Shown piece after piece: positions 48,800-57,483 of a stretch of DNA of 64,000 bases (the stretch's first letter is position 1; each line of letters opens with the position of its first letter). The translations under genes and the position numbers were made by a program. Where the stretch lies: positions 306,538 to 370,537 of the forward strand of contig CALKBV010000002.1 in assembly GCA_937775265.1 (NCBI GenBank). Direction: 5' to 3'. The notes beneath the pieces are model-generated. The model saw only the letters and a program-made list of their open reading frames with translations. It did not search any database and was not told the DNA's origin. The DNA is from an uncultured Pseudomonadales bacterium (GTDB taxonomy: Bacteria > Pseudomonadota > Gammaproteobacteria > Pseudomonadales > Azotimanducaceae).

Positions 48800-49618
48800 A
48801 TGATACCTCTTATAATAGAACCAAACGCGCTTGCGGAATTGCTCGACGATGCGCCTGAGGGCACCGAATACCTCATCGTTGACCTCTGTCGGGACGAGAA
48901 CTACCAGCGCCACCACATACCTGGCGCAGTCCACATCTCACCGTCCGAACTGGTCTCAGGCGCACAGCCTGCGGTCGGCAAACTCCCACCTATAGGCAGA
49001 CTGGAAAACCTTTTCTCGCGTATCGGTTACGATCCTGGAAAACACATCATCGCCTACGACGACGAAGGCGGCGGTTGGGCAGGCCGTTTTATATGGACCC
49101 TGGATGTCGTCGGACATAAAAAGAGCTCCTACCTGAACGGGGGACTGATTGCTTGGGCTGACGACCAGCTTCCATTGACAGCAAGCGCAACGGAAACCAA
49201 AGAAACAAGCGTCTCTCTGAATATTCACCCTGAATTTATCGCCGAGAAAGAAGAGGTATTGGCCTCGCTTAATGACGCCAACACCCAAATCTGGGACGCT
49301 AGATCACCTGAAGAGTACATGGGGGAAAAAGTCTTTGCCGCGCGCGCTGGACACATCCCTGGCGCCATTAATTTTGACTGGTTGGAGCTGATGGACAGGC
49401 AAAAAGGACTGCGACTTCGGCAAGACATCGCTAATTTAGTCAGCGCAAAAGGGTTTGAGTCCTCAAGTAAAATTATTACCCATTGTCAGACACATCATCG
49501 ATCAGGGCTCACCTACCTGGTCGGAAAGGTTCTTGATCTCAATATTAAGGCTTATCATGGATCCTGGGCAGAATGGGGAAACGATTCAGATACGCCAATA
49601 GATAACCCGGCAGCCTGA
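48800..49618 (+). CDS. Sulfurtransferase with two rhodanese domains
   Basis: The 272-residue protein has an inactive N-terminal rhodanese domain (about 1-135) and an active C-terminal domain with C229 in HCQTHHRSGLTYLV. This active loop is the one seen in the RhdA/SseA-like protein beside psd in Pseudomonas. It transfers sulfane sulfur from thiosulfate or a persulfide to cyanide or a thiol acceptor. It is 4 bp upstream of psd, so the two are co-transcribed. RhdA is the nearest name I can offer, but the sulfur acceptor is not shown by the sequence. Confidence 0.92.
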   Translation: MIPLIIEPNALAELLDDAPEGTEYLIVDLCRDENYQRHHIPGAVHISPSELVSGAQPAVGKLPPIGRLENLFSRIGYDPGKHIIAYDDEGGGWAGRFIWTLDVVGHKKSSYLNGGLIAWADDQLPLTASATETKETSVSLNIHPEFIAEKEEVLASLNDANTQIWDARSPEEYMGEKVFAARAGHIPGAINFDWLELMDRQKGLRLRQDIANLVSAKGFESSSKIITHCQTHHRSGLTYLVGKVLDLNIKAYHGSWAEWGNDSDTPIDNPAA

Positions 49619-49622
49619 CCCC

Positions 49623-50631
49623 GTGTTTGCTTTTCTTCAACGACTCATCCCCAAACATTTCCTTAGCAGGGTCGTAGGATCTGTTGCCAAAAGCGAATTG
49701 CCTTTGATCAAAGGTTTATTCATTAACATTTTTTGTACGCTCTACAGGATTGACCTGGGTGAAGCGCAGCGAGAAAAGGCATCCGATTACCGATCCTTCA
49801 ACGACTTTTTTACCAGATCCCTGAAGCCCGGAACGCGAACTATCCAAGGCACCGTCAGCAGCCCAGCAGACGGGACCGTCGCAGCACTGGGTAATATTGA
49901 TGGTGATACTCCTTATCCAGTCAAAAAATCATTCTTACTCACTGGCGAAACTCCTCGCCAGCAACGACATTGACGATTTTTCAGCCGGCTCCTTCATCAC
50001 GATCTACCTTGCCCCTCACAACTACCACCGGGTGCATGCGCCATGGACAGGAGAACTTCATCACGCAACCTATGTTCCCGGAGACCTTTTTTCGGTCAAC
50101 CAGTCAACAGCTTTGCACCTACCCGACCTTTTCGCGAGAAATGAGCGATTAGTCTGCAGGTTCCAGACCGACACTGGCCCCACAGCTGCTGTGTTGGTGG
50201 GCGCCATGCTGGTTGCGGGTATCAAACCTGCCTGGCTTGACGAGGCCTACAAGCCAAGGTTACAGATCACCACCAAAATGAAACGTGTCTTTCACCAAGG
50301 CGATGAACTCGGACAGTTTGAAATGGGTTCCACAGTAATTCTGGTCTTCAGGGAAAGAATGGCTTTCTCTGTGAAAGAAGGCGAGCAGGTGAGAATACGG
50401 CCAATCGATCGTTCCTTAGTCAAATATTACACGCCAGCGATATCTTCAAGGCCTCTTAACGCCATCGTTAACCGATCAATGCCCAGCGCCACACCTGCAC
50501 ATCTCGGGAGATCATCAATGACGGCGAGCAACTCCATGTCATCTTCGATTATCGGCTTGCCGATTAATTGTCGTTGCTTGTTGTTCTCTGCAAATCGTCG
50601 AGTTAGCTCTTGCCCATCACACAGTTCCTGA
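49623..50631 (+). pseudogene. psd: Phosphatidylserine decarboxylase, frame broken at an A6 run
   Basis: Psd makes phosphatidylethanolamine in the inner membrane. The first frame from GTG 49623 gives the N-terminus (FNDFFTRSLKPGTR, SPADGTVAALG) up to PYPVKK. The second frame continues NHSYSLAKLLASND, APHNYHRVHAPW, VPGDLFSVN, LFARNERLVC and EMGSTVILVF. The switch lies at AAAAAA (49923-49928): five A residues would restore VKNHSYSL. The usual autocleavage LGST reads MGST, with the pyruvoyl-forming Ser kept. Past the normal end the frame runs on for about 65 residues antisense to epmA without a stop until 50631. Psd is usually essential, so a sequence error is plausible. Confidence 0.88.
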
Positions 50632-51266
50632 TAGGCATTAGCGATTTCAACACCACCCACATAGAGTTCAAAACGATCGCTAACCAGATCACCCGTCGGC
50701 AGTTGTTTTGTTTCCGCGAGCGCGGCCTGACATGCAGGAAAATCATAAACGATCGTAGGCGCCAATAGCTGTGGTTCGATAGCATCCGAAAACACAGCGT
50801 CCAGATAGTCTCCCAGCGTAGAGCGCTCATCCAGGTGCGCTGTGATTCCTGGAGCGACAAGCCCAGCCAGCCCCTCAGCCCCTAACGTGTGGGGGTTTAC
50901 CTCTAGATATTTTTCGAATAACTCACGGTATGAATAGCGATCATTGATTCGAGTAATTGGTTGAATACTGTACTTCCCCATCTGCTTGCCGACATAGTTC
51001 AGCATAGCCTGAAGGTCATCCATCAGTTCAGCCAGCGAATGATCGCATCGATACCATTCCAGCATTTGGAATTCCACACGATGACGTCGACCTGTTTCTC
51101 CGCCACGGTATGCGGGACAAATTTGGAAAATGCTGAGTCGATGCTCGGCAAGAAGGCATTTCATTGCATATTCGGGCGACGTCTGGAGATACCCTTGCCG
51201 CCCCACCTGAATGTTCTCCAAGTGGGTTTCGCTTGATCCAGTTAACCTGAGCGTGGCGGTTGTCAC
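50427..51266 (-). CDS. epmA: EF-P--(R)-beta-lysine ligase EpmA, N-terminus incomplete
   Basis: EpmA is a paralogue of class II lysyl-tRNA synthetase that attaches (R)-beta-lysine to EF-P. Class II motifs include QTSPEYAMKCLL, FQICPAYRGGETG, VEFQMLEWYR and VALGIDRLTMAL. The GTG at 51266 gives 279 residues against about 325 in E. coli. The same frame continues upstream with family-like coding (RLEFRGRLLRSIRDYFDSEE) as far as a stop before 51368, but contains no ATG, GTG or TTG. An ATG in another frame near 51351 could start the protein if one base were added. So the N-terminus is either a mis-sequenced start, a non-standard start or a shortened protein. It is downstream of efp on the same strand. 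Confidence 0.88.
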   Translation of the reverse strand: MTTATLRLTGSSETHLENIQVGRQGYLQTSPEYAMKCLLAEHRLSIFQICPAYRGGETGRRHRVEFQMLEWYRCDHSLAELMDDLQAMLNYVGKQMGKYSIQPITRINDRYSYRELFEKYLEVNPHTLGAEGLAGLVAPGITAHLDERSTLGDYLDAVFSDAIEPQLLAPTIVYDFPACQAALAETKQLPTGDLVSDRFELYVGGVEIANAYQELCDGQELTRRFAENNKQRQLIGKPIIEDDMELLAVIDDLPRCAGVALGIDRLTMALRGLEDIAGV

Positions 51267-51367
51267 CTCAAGGACTTCCTCAGAATCAAAGTAATCTCTG
51301 ATTGAGCGCAGTAGCCTGCCTCTAAACTCGAGGCGAGATGGACCTCTATGTTCATCGTGGTGGCTGA

Positions 51368-51940
51368 TTACTGTTTTACCCGGTTCTGGTATTCAGCTGT
51401 ACGGGTATCGACTCGAACCACTTCCCCAATATTAATAAAGAGCGGCACTTTTACGACTGCACCCGTACTTAATGTCGCCGGCTTAGTGCCACCCTGAGCA
51501 GTATCACCTTTTAAGCCAGGGTCAGTGTCTGCGACTTCCAGTTCCACAAAATTAGCCGGTGCCACCGCAATAGGAACCTCGTCCCAAAGAGTCACGGTAA
51601 CCTTATCCGTCTCTTTCAACCATCGAATGCTATCTTCAACTGCCGCTTGGTCGGCGGCGAGCTGCTCATAGCTGCCATCAGTTTTCATAAAATGCCAGTA
51701 CTGGCCATCCGCATAGAGATACTCCATGTCATGCTCCATCACATCGGCACCTTCAAGCGATTCTCCGGACTTGAATGTCCTTTCCCAGACCCGTCCTGTT
51801 TTGAGGTTTTTAAGCCTGACGCGATTAAACGCCTGACCTTTCCCCGGTTTAACGAATTCATTTTCAACAATGTTGCACGGATCTCCTTCTAGCATGACCT
51901 TAAGACCTGACTTGAATTCGTTGGTAGAATAACTTGCCAT
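51368..51940 (-). CDS. efp: Elongation factor P
   Basis: EF-P binds between the P and E sites and rescues ribosomes stalled on polyproline. The 190-residue protein begins [20 protein letters not shown]. The modified lysine is K34 in [10 protein letters not shown], the target of EpmA/EpmB lysylation. It is divergent from epmB with 24 bp between the starts, and upstream of epmA on the same strand, so the modification genes flank their substrate. Confidence 0.97.
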   Translation of the reverse strand: MASYSTNEFKSGLKVMLEGDPCNIVENEFVKPGKGQAFNRVRLKNLKTGRVWERTFKSGESLEGADVMEHDMEYLYADGQYWHFMKTDGSYEQLAADQAAVEDSIRWLKETDKVTVTLWDEVPIAVAPANFVELEVADTDPGLKGDTAQGGTKPATLSTGAVVKVPLFINIGEVVRVDTRTAEYQNRVKQ

Positions 51941-51964
51941 TAATTCTCTTCCCTAGATTTGCAT

Positions 51965-52969
51965 ATGACAATGATAACCCCAAGCGATGCCGGTTCCCAC
52001 GACCAGAGTTGGCAATGGCACTTGCAACATGCGATCAGGAGTATCCCTGCGTTGGCATCTCACCTGGGTACCCAACTGGATGATATAGACCAGGATTTCC
52101 CCCTGCTGGCACCGAGGCCCTATCTGGATCGCATCGTGAACGGCGATGCGTTTGATCCACTCCTGCTACAGATACTTCCAAGGTCACAGGAAAACGAATC
52201 CGGACCACATTACTTAAGGGATCCTCTGCAGGAAGGAAACTTGATCACCCGGACCCGCGGGCTGATTCAAAAATACAATGGCCGTGCGCTTGTGATCACC
52301 ACCGGCGCTTGTGCTATTAATTGTCGCTACTGTTTCCGCCGTCATTTTCCCTATGGAGAGAACAACCCCTCGAGCTCTGACTGGACCGGAATCTATCAGC
52401 ACCTCGTCAGCGACACATCACTCTCCGAGGTGATCCTGAGTGGCGGCGACCCATTGATCCTTGGTGATCGCCAGTTAAGCGACATCATCACTAAACTCGA
52501 TTCCATCACGACTATCGATACAATCCGACTGCACACCCGGCTACCGATAGTGATCCCCCAGCGAATTTGTCAGGAGTTGCTTGATTGGGTAAATCGATGT
52601 CACAAAAAAGTTGTCTTTGTGTTGCACACTAACCACCCCAACGAAATCGATGACCAGGTCGTTGATTCAATTAGCGCACTTCGAAATGCTGGAGCTACCT
52701 TACTCAACCAGAGTGTTTTGCTGCGCGACGTTAATAACTCCCCCGAGGTACTCGTTAAGCTGTCGAGACAATTGTTTGACGCGGGTGTGCTGCCTTATTA
52801 TCTGCATCTTCTTGACCCCGTAGCAGGCGCGCATCATTTCGATGTACCGGAGGTCGAGGGAGTCAACTTAATACGACAAATATCCGGCCAGTTACCAGGC
52901 TACCTTGTCCCCAGGCTTGCAAGAGAAATACCTGGCGGTGACGCTAAACAGGTTATCGCCGGGCAATGA
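51965..52969 (+). CDS. epmB: EF-P beta-lysylation protein EpmB (lysine 2,3-aminomutase-like)
   Basis: EpmB is a radical SAM, PLP-dependent enzyme that makes (R)-beta-lysine for EpmA. The radical SAM motif GACAINCRYCFRRHFPY has cysteines near 116, 120 and 123, followed by VILSGGDPL and RLHTRLPIVIPQR. The length is about 334 residues. ATG 51965 or the next ATG at 51971 is the probable start; an in-frame TTG precedes them by two codons. It is divergent from efp. Confidence 0.95.
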   Translation: MTMITPSDAGSHDQSWQWHLQHAIRSIPALASHLGTQLDDIDQDFPLLAPRPYLDRIVNGDAFDPLLLQILPRSQENESGPHYLRDPLQEGNLITRTRGLIQKYNGRALVITTGACAINCRYCFRRHFPYGENNPSSSDWTGIYQHLVSDTSLSEVILSGGDPLILGDRQLSDIITKLDSITTIDTIRLHTRLPIVIPQRICQELLDWVNRCHKKVVFVLHTNHPNEIDDQVVDSISALRNAGATLLNQSVLLRDVNNSPEVLVKLSRQLFDAGVLPYYLHLLDPVAGAHHFDVPEVEGVNLIRQISGQLPGYLVPRLAREIPGGDAKQVIAGQ

Positions 52970-53037
52970 TTTGCGAAGGGCTCACCTTTCTCGGACATGC
53001 CATATGGTATAGTTTACGCTTGATGCAAGGGACGTAA

Positions 53038-55119
53038 ATGAGTGACAAAGCACCCATTCAACTGCTGATTCTGGAACAATCCCTAAATCGCGCAGAGGAG
53101 CTTATTGTCTTGCTAAGGTCGGCAGGACGCGCAACTCGCGCGCACCAGATCGGATCCGATGCAGATTTCTCAGCAAAAATTTCCGAACAACCCTGGGACT
53201 TGATCCTGGCGGCCAACGAAGCCAACGGATTTACGATACAGTCAGTGATTTCCGAGCTTCAAATACTGGATAAAGATATACCCGTTATCATGCTCGCCGA
53301 TAACCGCGATCCTGGATCAATCACCCAAGGCCTGAAAATGGGTGCCGTCGATGTAGCACTCGACGATGACGATGAACGACTGCTACTGCTAATCCAGCGC
53401 GAGCTGAAGAATCTTGAGACCAGGCGCCAGAAACGAAGAGCCGAGGTCGAGCTGAAAGAAACAGACAGAAGAAACAACCTGCTCCTCGATTCATCCACAA
53501 CTGCGATAGCCTATGTTCATGAAGGCATGCATATCTACACTAACCAGGCCTATGCGGACCTGTTTGGATATGAAGACCCGGATGAGTATGCCGGCATTCC
53601 CATCATTGACCTGATCGCCAAAGAGGATCAGGGAAAGTTTAAAACTTTCCTAAAATCCCTTGATAGGGATGAAACCCAGGAAGCAAAATTTGGTTGCATC
53701 GATGACGAAGGGGCAACCATTCTGACGAAACTCACCATGTCACCAGCCACCTACGATAGCGAGCCCTGCACGCAGGCCATCTTTCAACCACTTGTAGATT
53801 CGTCCGATCTCGAGGGCAGGATTAAGGAAATATCCAGCCAGGATCTTTTGACCGGCCTGTTCAACAGGCAGTACTTCATTGAAGTACTCGACCAAGCTGT
53901 TGACAACGCAAACCAGGGAAAACAATCTTCCATTATCTTCTACATGGTTATAGACCATTTCCCTCGCATTCGTTCTGATGCGGGTATTTCAAACGCCGAT
54001 CTCGTATTGGGAGAGCTGGCCACCGTGATACGAGATAAAGTCCCGGATGATCACTTGATGGCACGTTTCGGGGATGATGTTTTTACGTTGCTGATTGAGG
54101 GCAACGATAAAGCTGCGGCTGAAGAGTTGGCCGAAACCATTCGGACCACGGCGGACGAGCACATGTTCGAGGCATCCGGTAAAAACTACCAGATAACGCT
54201 CAGTATCGGACTTTCAATGATTGCCGAGCACACCTCTACGGTTGAACAAGCAATATCACGCTCATACCAGGCATCTGACTCAATCGAGGAGGGGAATGCC
54301 ATTGCTTTCTATGCGCCGAAAAATCCTGCGGTCGGAGAAGGCGGCCAGTCTATATCTTCAGATACGATGAAAGCTCTTGTAAACCATGCCCTTGACGAGG
54401 ACCAGTTCAAACTCAATTTCCAGCCTATTATTTCACTACACGGGGAAGACGAAGAACAGTTCGAAGTGTTACTCAGACTGCCGGATGCAGAGGGTAACGA
54501 TCTAAGGCCAGCGGAGTTTATGGGGCCAGCAGAGGATGCAGGATTACTGCAAAAGATTGACAGGTGGGTCGTTTTTAATGCCATCAAACAACTGGCAAAG
54601 CAGAGAGAAGGCGGTGGGAAGGCGCGTCTTTTCATTAATGTCAGTCACAAAATACTGACCGATGAAGAATTCCTGCCTTGGATGAGTCTCTCTCTGAAGG
54701 CTTCCAGGCTTGCAAGCGATAGCATCGTCTTCCAGTTGCACGAGAATGATGCGACTACCTATATGAAGCAGGCAGCCAAGTTCACCAAAGGTTTACAGGA
54801 ACTGCATATCAAATCTTCCATCAACCATTTCGGTTGTTCTCTTAACCCGTTCAATCTGCTCAAACACCTGACCCCGGATATTGTAAAACTGGATGGTTCT
54901 TTCGCAAACGAGATTGAAAAAAACGAAGAAAAGCGGGAAGAACTCATCGAAATAGTTCGGTCCCTTCAGGCATCTGGCGTTCTGACTGCGATTTCCGGCG
55001 TGGAAGACCCTTCGACCCTCCCGGCGCTCTTTATGACCGGTATTAATTACATTCAGGGCAACTATATTTCTGAGCCACTTGATGACATAGACTACGATTT
55101 TTCTTCGGAAGGTCTCTAG
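53038..55119 (+). CDS. fimX: FimX-like c-di-GMP receptor (REC-PAS-degenerate GGDEF-degenerate EAL)
   Basis: The 693-residue protein matches P. aeruginosa FimX (691 residues) in size and domain order, and sits in the same place beside serB. It has a REC-like domain (about 5-125) whose phosphoacceptor position is not Asp (LILAANE), a PAS domain (about 145-255), a GGDEF domain (about 265-430) with GDDVF instead of GGDEF at 345-349, and an EAL domain (about 440-690) where EAL is EVLLR at 476-480. Such domains bind c-di-GMP but should neither make nor cleave it. FimX controls type IV pilus assembly and twitching. A -10-like TATAGT (53008-53013) and AAGGGA lie upstream of the ATG. Confidence 0.9.
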   Translation: MSDKAPIQLLILEQSLNRAEELIVLLRSAGRATRAHQIGSDADFSAKISEQPWDLILAANEANGFTIQSVISELQILDKDIPVIMLADNRDPGSITQGLKMGAVDVALDDDDERLLLLIQRELKNLETRRQKRRAEVELKETDRRNNLLLDSSTTAIAYVHEGMHIYTNQAYADLFGYEDPDEYAGIPIIDLIAKEDQGKFKTFLKSLDRDETQEAKFGCIDDEGATILTKLTMSPATYDSEPCTQAIFQPLVDSSDLEGRIKEISSQDLLTGLFNRQYFIEVLDQAVDNANQGKQSSIIFYMVIDHFPRIRSDAGISNADLVLGELATVIRDKVPDDHLMARFGDDVFTLLIEGNDKAAAEELAETIRTTADEHMFEASGKNYQITLSIGLSMIAEHTSTVEQAISRSYQASDSIEEGNAIAFYAPKNPAVGEGGQSISSDTMKALVNHALDEDQFKLNFQPIISLHGEDEEQFEVLLRLPDAEGNDLRPAEFMGPAEDAGLLQKIDRWVVFNAIKQLAKQREGGGKARLFINVSHKILTDEEFLPWMSLSLKASRLASDSIVFQLHENDATTYMKQAAKFTKGLQELHIKSSINHFGCSLNPFNLLKHLTPDIVKLDGSFANEIEKNEEKREELIEIVRSLQASGVLTAISGVEDPSTLPALFMTGINYIQGNYISEPLDDIDYDFSSEGL

Positions 55120-55138
55120 AAAGCCAAAGCGGTCTCCT

Positions 55139-56344
55139 CTAGATATGATGTAATTCCTTGTCCCTGATTCCCATCAGGTAAAGAAGACTATCCAGGCCTA
55201 GGGTAGAGATAGCGTGGCCTGCACTTTCTCTGACAAGGGGTTTGGCATGAAAGGCAATCCCTAGCCCTGCGATGTCCAACATCGCTAGATCGTTTGCGCC
55301 ATCACCTACCGCAATCGTTTGTTGAAGCGATATTCCTTCCTTATCAGCTAATTGCTTCAAAAGGTCTGCTTTACGGTCTGCATCCACGATGGGGTTGAGA
55401 ACACGTCCGGTGAGAACCCCGTCTGCTATTTCCAACTCGTTAGCATAGACATAATCAACGCCTAGCTTTTCCTGTAACAACTTGCCGAAGTAGCTGAATC
55501 CGCCGGATAATATCGCCGTTTTGTATCCAAGGTGATTCAGCGTCTTGAAAAGGTGCTCAGCACCTTCCATCAACGGTAATCGATCTGCGACTTTCGCAAG
55601 GGCACTAACGGGAAGCCCCTTAAGAAGCCCCACGCGTTTTGCAAGGCTCATCGAAAAATCCAACTCCCCAGCCATTGCCCTTGATGTGATATCAGCAACC
55701 TCGGCACCAACGCCAGCTTCAACCGCCAGCTCATCGATAACTTCTGTCTTGATAAGCGTCGAATCCATATCAAAAGCTATGAGCCTTCGGTTCCTTCTAT
55801 AGATCCCATCTTCCTGGACTGCCACATCGATATCCAGATCCGCGCAAACTGCCAACAGTTGTTCCCGGAAGGATTCATCAGGTTCCCCGCGTAAGGAAAA
55901 CTCTACACAGGCCTTTGAGCTCTCTCCTGATTCATGTAATGGCACCCGGCCAGAGAGCCGAATAATGTTGTCAATATTGAGACCACTTGATGCGATGATT
56001 TCACACACTGTCGCTATATGTGAAGCTTTGATACGCCGTGCCAGCAGCGTCAGAATATAACGGGATGCGCCCTGGAGTCCGACCCATTGCTCATAACTTT
56101 CTTCAGAAACAGGGGTGAACCTGGCCAGGACACCCAATCGCTCAGATTGCTCACGCAATGCTTCAAGAACGTCTTCAAGAATACCCGGTACATTGACCAG
56201 AATCCCTAGAGACAAGTGATTGTGGATAACCGATTGGCCAACGTCGAGAATATCGACGTCAAGACTACCTAATAATTTTGAAATCGTTGCGGTGATACCG
56301 GGTTTGTCTTCGCCCGACACACTGATCAACACCAGTTCGTTCAT
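55139..56344 (-). CDS. serB: Phosphoserine phosphatase
   Basis: SerB performs the last step of serine synthesis. The 401-residue protein has two ACT-like domains (about 1-175) and a HAD phosphatase domain. The nucleophile is D192 with D194 in FDMDSTLIKTE, motif II is in AILSGGF, and the metal motif is GDGANDLAML. The long ACT-bearing form is typical of Pseudomonas-type SerB and distinguishes it from E. coli SerB. It converges with fimX after 19 bp. Confidence 0.96.
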   Translation of the reverse strand: MNELVLISVSGEDKPGITATISKLLGSLDVDILDVGQSVIHNHLSLGILVNVPGILEDVLEALREQSERLGVLARFTPVSEESYEQWVGLQGASRYILTLLARRIKASHIATVCEIIASSGLNIDNIIRLSGRVPLHESGESSKACVEFSLRGEPDESFREQLLAVCADLDIDVAVQEDGIYRRNRRLIAFDMDSTLIKTEVIDELAVEAGVGAEVADITSRAMAGELDFSMSLAKRVGLLKGLPVSALAKVADRLPLMEGAEHLFKTLNHLGYKTAILSGGFSYFGKLLQEKLGVDYVYANELEIADGVLTGRVLNPIVDADRKADLLKQLADKEGISLQQTIAVGDGANDLAMLDIAGLGIAFHAKPLVRESAGHAISTLGLDSLLYLMGIRDKELHHI

Positions 56345-56454
56345 GGAGGCTCCTTTGAGAGTCCATATTATGCGGCATACGTTAGCAGTAGCAATGTTGC
56401 GGGGTTCGTTATCGGCTATACTCTGAACTGATTTTACTACCTACCGCGAGATTC

Positions 56455-57483
56455 ATGACTGACGGGAAACGCCCCAGAAAGCGTCGGCTCATAGCCCTCC
56501 TCGTTGTACTTCCTCTTCTCGCTGGGGGGCTCGTATTCTTCACTATTACCCAATATCAGGCGAGAGTGGTAGAATTGGAGCAAGCCCGATTTGGCCAGTC
56601 ATCAGCACGGCAGTTGGCCGCACAGGTGGCAAGCTACGTAGTAGAAGACAACCTACTTTCACTTAACGTCATCGTCGCACAACTTACCCGCAATGAACCC
56701 CTTCAGTTCGTTGCCATCTACGATGAAAGTAACCAGCTGATCGTCCAGAGCGGCAAAGAAGAACGAACAAACACATCCTATACCGCAGAAGTGACTTTTC
56801 AGGATTCTCTGGTCGGCCGGATTCGGATGACAGTTTCACACGCCGAAACATCCAACCAGTTATTAGGTTGGATGCTATTGATGCTTGCCGCGGGGTACAG
56901 CTTCCTGGTCGCGCGATTTGCAACATCAATAACCAGCTGGGTTAACCACGAGACTCAATCCGAACCTGTGGCCACCCAGGTACTTGAAACGCCACCGCAA
57001 ACTGATCACGGCCCCACTGAAGAATGCATACTCGTCGTTAGAATCCGGCCCGCAAGACACCTGGAGCAACACTTCGACAAGTTTTTCAAGGCGGCAAACC
57101 TATACGGGGGTATTGTTGAGCAAACCACGCCTGAAGAACTGGTCATTCATTTTGACAACTCGGATGCCATGTACATGGCCACCTGCTCTGGTCTGTTAAT
57201 CCAGAAGATAGCAGCTAAAGTGAACGGCAAGATCGCGTTTGGCGGCACCCTGGACCTGCTGAACGAAGAACCAGAAAAAATTCGCAAAGCTGCAAGCTAT
57301 CTTGCGTCAATTGCAGAGGGCAACCTGATAGCTGCCCATGGGTATTCACCCTTGTCGGACCGAGTTGAATTACAATCCTTTCACCATGCGCTGGTGGACT
57401 CAAAGGGCCTGTTAAGAATCGCGGGACTAATCGATCCTGATCTGCTCAATAATCAGGCCAGCCAGCTTGCGACTCCTGGCTAG
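56455..57483 (+). CDS. Membrane protein of the AhpA/YtjB-like group
   Basis: The 342-residue protein has a membrane helix at about 12-30, a periplasmic domain of about 100 residues with a [17 protein letters not shown] helix, a second helix at about 135-153, and a cytoplasmic domain of about 190 residues. The helix-periplasmic domain-helix layout resembles SMP_2/AhpA-type proteins found next to serB in enterobacteria. The C-terminal half ([24 protein letters not shown]) is not familiar to me as a named domain. A -10-like TATACT (56417-56422) lies upstream, though no good -35 is visible. The last 4 bp overlap parC. Confidence 0.72.
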   Translation: MTDGKRPRKRRLIALLVVLPLLAGGLVFFTITQYQARVVELEQARFGQSSARQLAAQVASYVVEDNLLSLNVIVAQLTRNEPLQFVAIYDESNQLIVQSGKEERTNTSYTAEVTFQDSLVGRIRMTVSHAETSNQLLGWMLLMLAAGYSFLVARFATSITSWVNHETQSEPVATQVLETPPQTDHGPTEECILVVRIRPARHLEQHFDKFFKAANLYGGIVEQTTPEELVIHFDNSDAMYMATCSGLLIQKIAAKVNGKIAFGGTLDLLNEEPEKIRKAASYLASIAEGNLIAAHGYSPLSDRVELQSFHHALVDSKGLLRIAGLIDPDLLNNQASQLATPG

